64,000 nucleotides of DNA from Streptomyces sp. HB132 (lineage in GTDB: Bacteria > Actinomycetota > Actinomycetes > Streptomycetales > Streptomycetaceae): assembly GCF_016909575.1 (NCBI RefSeq), contig NZ_JAFBGA010000001.1, positions 248,001 to 312,000 of the forward strand, given 5' to 3'. The position numbers and the translations under genes were made by a program. The notes beneath the pieces are model-generated. The model did no database searches and was not told the DNA's origin. It worked only from the letters and a program-made list of their open reading frames with translations. Shown one piece after another: positions 61,737 through 64,000 of this stretch. Each line of letters starts with the position of its first letter. Position 1 is the stretch's first letter.

Positions 61737-61782
61737 TTATCAACAGCCTGTGGATAACTTCGGTGGACAACTTCCGTCCACA
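61737..61782. other. Cluster of DnaA-box-like sequences
   Basis: Four nonamers in 46 bp: TTATCAACA (61737-61745), TGTGGATAA (61749-61757, the reverse of TTATCCACA), GGTGGACAA (61762-61770, reverse of TTGTCCACC) and CCGTCCACA (61774-61782), the last matching the Streptomyces consensus. Two further TCCACA cores lie at 61899 and 61909, exactly one turn apart. This is the density of an origin-type or DnaA-titration site. Confidence 0.6.
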
Positions 61783-61867
61783 CGGGTCACCGGACCTTCA
61801 CGATTCGGGCAAAGGTTCCATTCGGGCCGTCGGGGCGCGCCGCGGGGCCCCCGGCGCTACGTTGAGT

Positions 61868-61881
61868 GTGACGGGCGTCAC
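61868..61881. promoter_or_regulatory. Crp-like palindrome GTGACGGGCGTCAC
   Basis: Perfect palindrome fitting the pattern GTG-N6-GNCAC that I recall for S. coelicolor Crp. It lies about 120 bp upstream of the VOC gene. Confidence 0.4.
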
Positions 61882-61999
61882 GGTCGCCGTCGCCGCGGTC
61901 CACAGCGCTCCACAGCTCGCCGCCGCGGAGCGCCGGGGGTGTCACCGCGACCTCGCCGCGACCTCACGCGACCTTCACCGCGACGGAAGGACCCGGGCC

Positions 62000-62794
62000 A
62001 TGGCCGCATTCGCGCAGTCCGCGCCGTGCTGGGTGGACGTGCAGCTCTCCGACCTGGAGGCGGGCAAGCGCTTCTACGGCGGGCTCTTCGGGTGGACCTT
62101 CCACGCCGGGGACGGCATGCCCTTCGCCGACGCGTACAGCGAAGGCGAACTCGTCGCCGCGCTGGCCGCCAAGAAGGACGGCCGCATGCCCACGACCTGG
62201 GGCGTCTACTTCTCCACCGACGACATCCTCGCCACCGTGGCCCTGGTCCGTAAGGCGGGCGGACAGGTGATCACCGATCCGGTGCGGGCCGCAGGGGCCG
62301 GGGTCCTGGCGCAGGCGGCGGACCCCGGGGGTGCGGTCTTCGGCCTGTGGCAGGCGGGTGAGCGCGCCGGTTTCGAGAAGGCGAACGCGCCGGGAGCCTT
62401 CTGCTGGACCGAGGTCCACACCCGGCAGCCGGAGCGCGTGGACGCCTTCTACGAGGAGGTCTTCGGCTTCCGGGGGACCGATGTCGAACTGCCCGGCGAC
62501 GACGGGACGGCGGAGCCGTTCCGGATCTGGTCGCCCGCCGGGGCCGAGCCGGGTGAGGACACGGCGATCGGCGGGCGCGCGGTCATCACGGACGCGTTCC
62601 CCGAGATGCTGCCCAGCTACTTCCTCACCTACTTCGCCGTCGCCGACTGCGACCGCGCGGCCGAGGCCGCCGTACGCCTCGGTGGCCGGATCACGGCCCC
62701 GCCCCTCGACATCCCGTACGGGCGGATGGCGGTCCTCCAGGACGACCAGGGTGCGGCTTTCGCCGTACTCCAGCCGGCCGAACTGCTTTCCTAG
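62000..62794 (+). CDS. Two-domain VOC (glyoxalase/bleomycin resistance) protein
   Basis: A 264-residue protein with two VOC modules. Domain one begins PCWVDVQLSDLEAGKRFYGGLFGW (read in parts, about 10-33), domain two begins CWTEVHTRQPERVDAFYEEVFGF (about 135-157). Metal ligands are not complete by eye. Such CFP-30B-like proteins are common in actinobacteria. GGAAGGA precedes ATG 62000; the longer open frame upstream covers regulatory sequence. Confidence 0.92.
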   Translation: MAAFAQSAPCWVDVQLSDLEAGKRFYGGLFGWTFHAGDGMPFADAYSEGELVAALAAKKDGRMPTTWGVYFSTDDILATVALVRKAGGQVITDPVRAAGAGVLAQAADPGGAVFGLWQAGERAGFEKANAPGAFCWTEVHTRQPERVDAFYEEVFGFRGTDVELPGDDGTAEPFRIWSPAGAEPGEDTAIGGRAVITDAFPEMLPSYFLTYFAVADCDRAAEAAVRLGGRITAPPLDIPYGRMAVLQDDQGAAFAVLQPAELLS

Positions 62795-62859
62795 TCTTCC
62801 CGTCCCTTCCCGGCAGGTGTCCTGAAAGGGATGGAGTGCCACACAACACCCCGACTCGC

Positions 62860-62879
62860 CCCCGGGTTCGCAACCGGGG
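62860..62879 (+). terminator. Hairpin after the VOC gene
   Basis: CCCC-(G)-GGTT / AACC-GGGG with a CGC triloop, one bulged base. It lies 65 bp after the stop codon and before the kinase gene. Confidence 0.65.
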
Positions 62880-62999
62880 CCCGGGACAGGAAGAATCAAG
62901 GGTGCGCACCGCCAAGTGGTGCCCAGTGGTGAGACGCTGCACAGGGCGGGATTTCGCGGGCTTCTGTTCCTGAGGTCCGTACGGGGAGGTGGCAGGCAA

Positions 63000-64000
63000 G
63001 TGGAGCAGCTGACGCAGCATGACCCGAGGCGGATCGGCCCGTTCGAGGTGCTGGGACGGCTCGGGGCCGGCGGCATGGGGCTGGTCTATCTGGCGAGGTC
63101 GGCGTCGGGCCGGCGGGTGGCGATCAAGACGGTCCGTACGGAACTGGCCGAGGACCAGCTGTTCCGGGTCCGCTTCACACGGGAGGTGGAGGCCGCTCGC
63201 GCGGTCAGCGGTTTCTACACCGCCGCCGTGGTCGACGCCGACCCGAGGGCGGCCGTGCCCTGGCTGGCCACCGCCTACGTGCCCGCTCCCTCCCTCGAGG
63301 AGATAGTGAGTGAGTGCGGTCCGATGCCGACGCAGGCCGTGCGCTGGCTGGCCGCCGGGATCGCGGAGGCCCTGCAGTCGATCCACGGGGCGGGCCTCGT
63401 CCACCGCGACCTGAAGCCGTCCAACGTCCTGGTGGTCGAGGACGGCCCGCGGGTGATCGACTTCGGCATCGCGTCCGGCGTCTCCAACACCCGGCTGACC
63501 ATGACGAACGTGGCGGTGGGCACGCCCGCTTACATGTCTCCGGAGCAGGCCCGCGACTCGCGCAGCGTGACGGGCGCCAGCGATGTGTTCTCGCTCGGGT
63601 CGACCCTCGTCTTCGCTGCGACGGGCCACGCCCCCTTCCACGGGGCGAATCCCGTCGAGACCGTGTTCATGCTGCTGCGGGAGGGCCCCGACACCGAGGG
63701 GCTCCCCGACGACCTGCGGCCGCTCATCGAGTCCTGCATGCAGATGGACGCGACCCGGCGGCCCAGCCCGGCCGACCTGCAGTCCCAGCTGGCCCCGCAC
63801 CTGTTCGCCTCGGGCAGCGACGACAGCGGCACGGCGTCGGCCTGGCTGCCGACCGTCGCTACCGCGATGATCGAGCAGCGCCGGGGAGGCGGCCGCACCG
63901 TCGCCGTCGCGCCGGCCCCCGTGGCCGTGCCGCCGCCTCCGCAGCGGCCTCCGCCGGGTGCCGACTGGGGTGGGGCGTGGCGCAGCGGCGGCGACCTGCG
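63000..64000 (+). CDS. Serine/threonine protein kinase, 5' part (cut by window edge)
   Basis: The first 333 residues of a Hanks-type kinase. Gly-rich loop [12 protein letters not shown] (about 21-32), catalytic Lys in VAIKTVR (about 43), [10 protein letters not shown] (about 135-144), DFGIAS (about 155) and SPEQAR are all intact, so it should be active. GTG 63000 is preceded by GGGGAGG. A Pro-rich linker follows the kinase domain at about 300, so an extracellular or sensor part probably lies beyond the window. Confidence 0.93.
   Translation, partial: MEQLTQHDPRRIGPFEVLGRLGAGGMGLVYLARSASGRRVAIKTVRTELAEDQLFRVRFTREVEAARAVSGFYTAAVVDADPRAAVPWLATAYVPAPSLEEIVSECGPMPTQAVRWLAAGIAEALQSIHGAGLVHRDLKPSNVLVVEDGPRVIDFGIASGVSNTRLTMTNVAVGTPAYMSPEQARDSRSVTGASDVFSLGSTLVFAATGHAPFHGANPVETVFMLLREGPDTEGLPDDLRPLIESCMQMDATRRPSPADLQSQLAPHLFASGSDDSGTASAWLPTVATAMIEQRRGGGRTVAVAPAPVAVPPPPQRPPPGADWGGAWRSGGDL

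Noticed and set aside
62860..62879. tRNA T-arm-like sequence (GGGTTCGCAACC)
   Set aside because: No acceptor, D or anticodon stems can be built around it; it is better explained as a terminator hairpin.

Overview
High-GC actinobacterial chromosome, almost certainly Streptomyces. Supporting signs are near-universal G/C third codon positions, many GTG/TTG starts, four-base ATGA/GTGA start/stop overlaps, a conservon, an LCP cell-wall ligase, a DtxR/DmdR1-type iron regulator beside a SIS-domain protein, an NsdA-like regulator, DmpI/mycothiol-fold proteins and an ECF sigma factor. No rRNA, tRNA, CRISPR array, phage or complete IS element was found.

Layout. 0-4.9 kb (minus): a conservon G-protein-like signalling operon (sensor ATPase, roadblock, DUF742, GTPase) coupled to two cytochrome P450s; the first P450 lacks the ExxR arginine. 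5.3-12.8 kb: LCP ligase, fused FAD/Fe-S glycolate/D-lactate-type dehydrogenase, LysR with divergent DMT exporter, DinB protein. 12.9-20.4 kb is accessory-looking: a broken PIN-domain gene next to a perfect hairpin, a cupin, an epoxide hydrolase divergent from a CGNR regulator with twin operators, a membrane-anchored Mrr-like nuclease with a likely frameshift, and a WXG-like/DUF1023 hydrolase/lipoprotein set. 20.6-31.0 kb: a co-directional catabolic operon (DinB-fold protein, AtuA-like, acyl-CoA carboxylase beta and alpha, acyl-CoA dehydrogenase, acyl-CoA ligase, enoyl-CoA hydratase, TetR) for a branched or isoprenoid acyl-CoA. 31-35.5 kb: ArsR/AHSA1 pair, citrate synthase, pdxH, divergent TetR/SDR pair. 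35.45-35.7 kb: a strong candidate small RNA on the minus strand. 35.8-40.6 kb: PAS/GAF protein, SIS protein, dmdR1-like regulator, TTA-containing hydrolase. 40.7-50 kb: ABC exporter, prim-pol-like protein, NsdA-like regulator, Pro/Gln-rich membrane protein, solute-binding lipoprotein, purU. 50-54.3 kb: ECF sigma with a fused zinc-finger/DinB-fold anti-sigma, STAS antagonist, EF-hand protein, RsbW-like ATPase. 54.2-64 kb: GlxA-type AraC regulator, DUF2809 protein, MFS transporter, flavin monooxygenase-like enzyme, pspAB-htpX pair, PNPOx-fold enzyme, TetR, a non-coding block with repeats and clustered DnaA-box-like sequences, a VOC protein, and a truncated Ser/Thr kinase.

How the parts work together. 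The window is dominated by small self-contained regulatory cassettes, each a regulator beside its target with palindromic operators between them (15.2, 31.0 and 34.6 kb), plus several signalling systems (conservon, ECF/anti-sigma, STAS/RsbW-like, PAS/GAF, STK). The strongest candidates for undescribed biology are the small RNA at 35.5 kb, which carries a 15-nt exact complement of the 16S rRNA tail behind a consensus promoter; the DnaA-box/decamer block at 61.7 kb; the type-VII-like hydrolase/lipoprotein module; and the tandem duplication that created a coupled 14-codon ORF ahead of the enoyl-CoA hydratase. All functions are read from sequence and family knowledge; no search was run.
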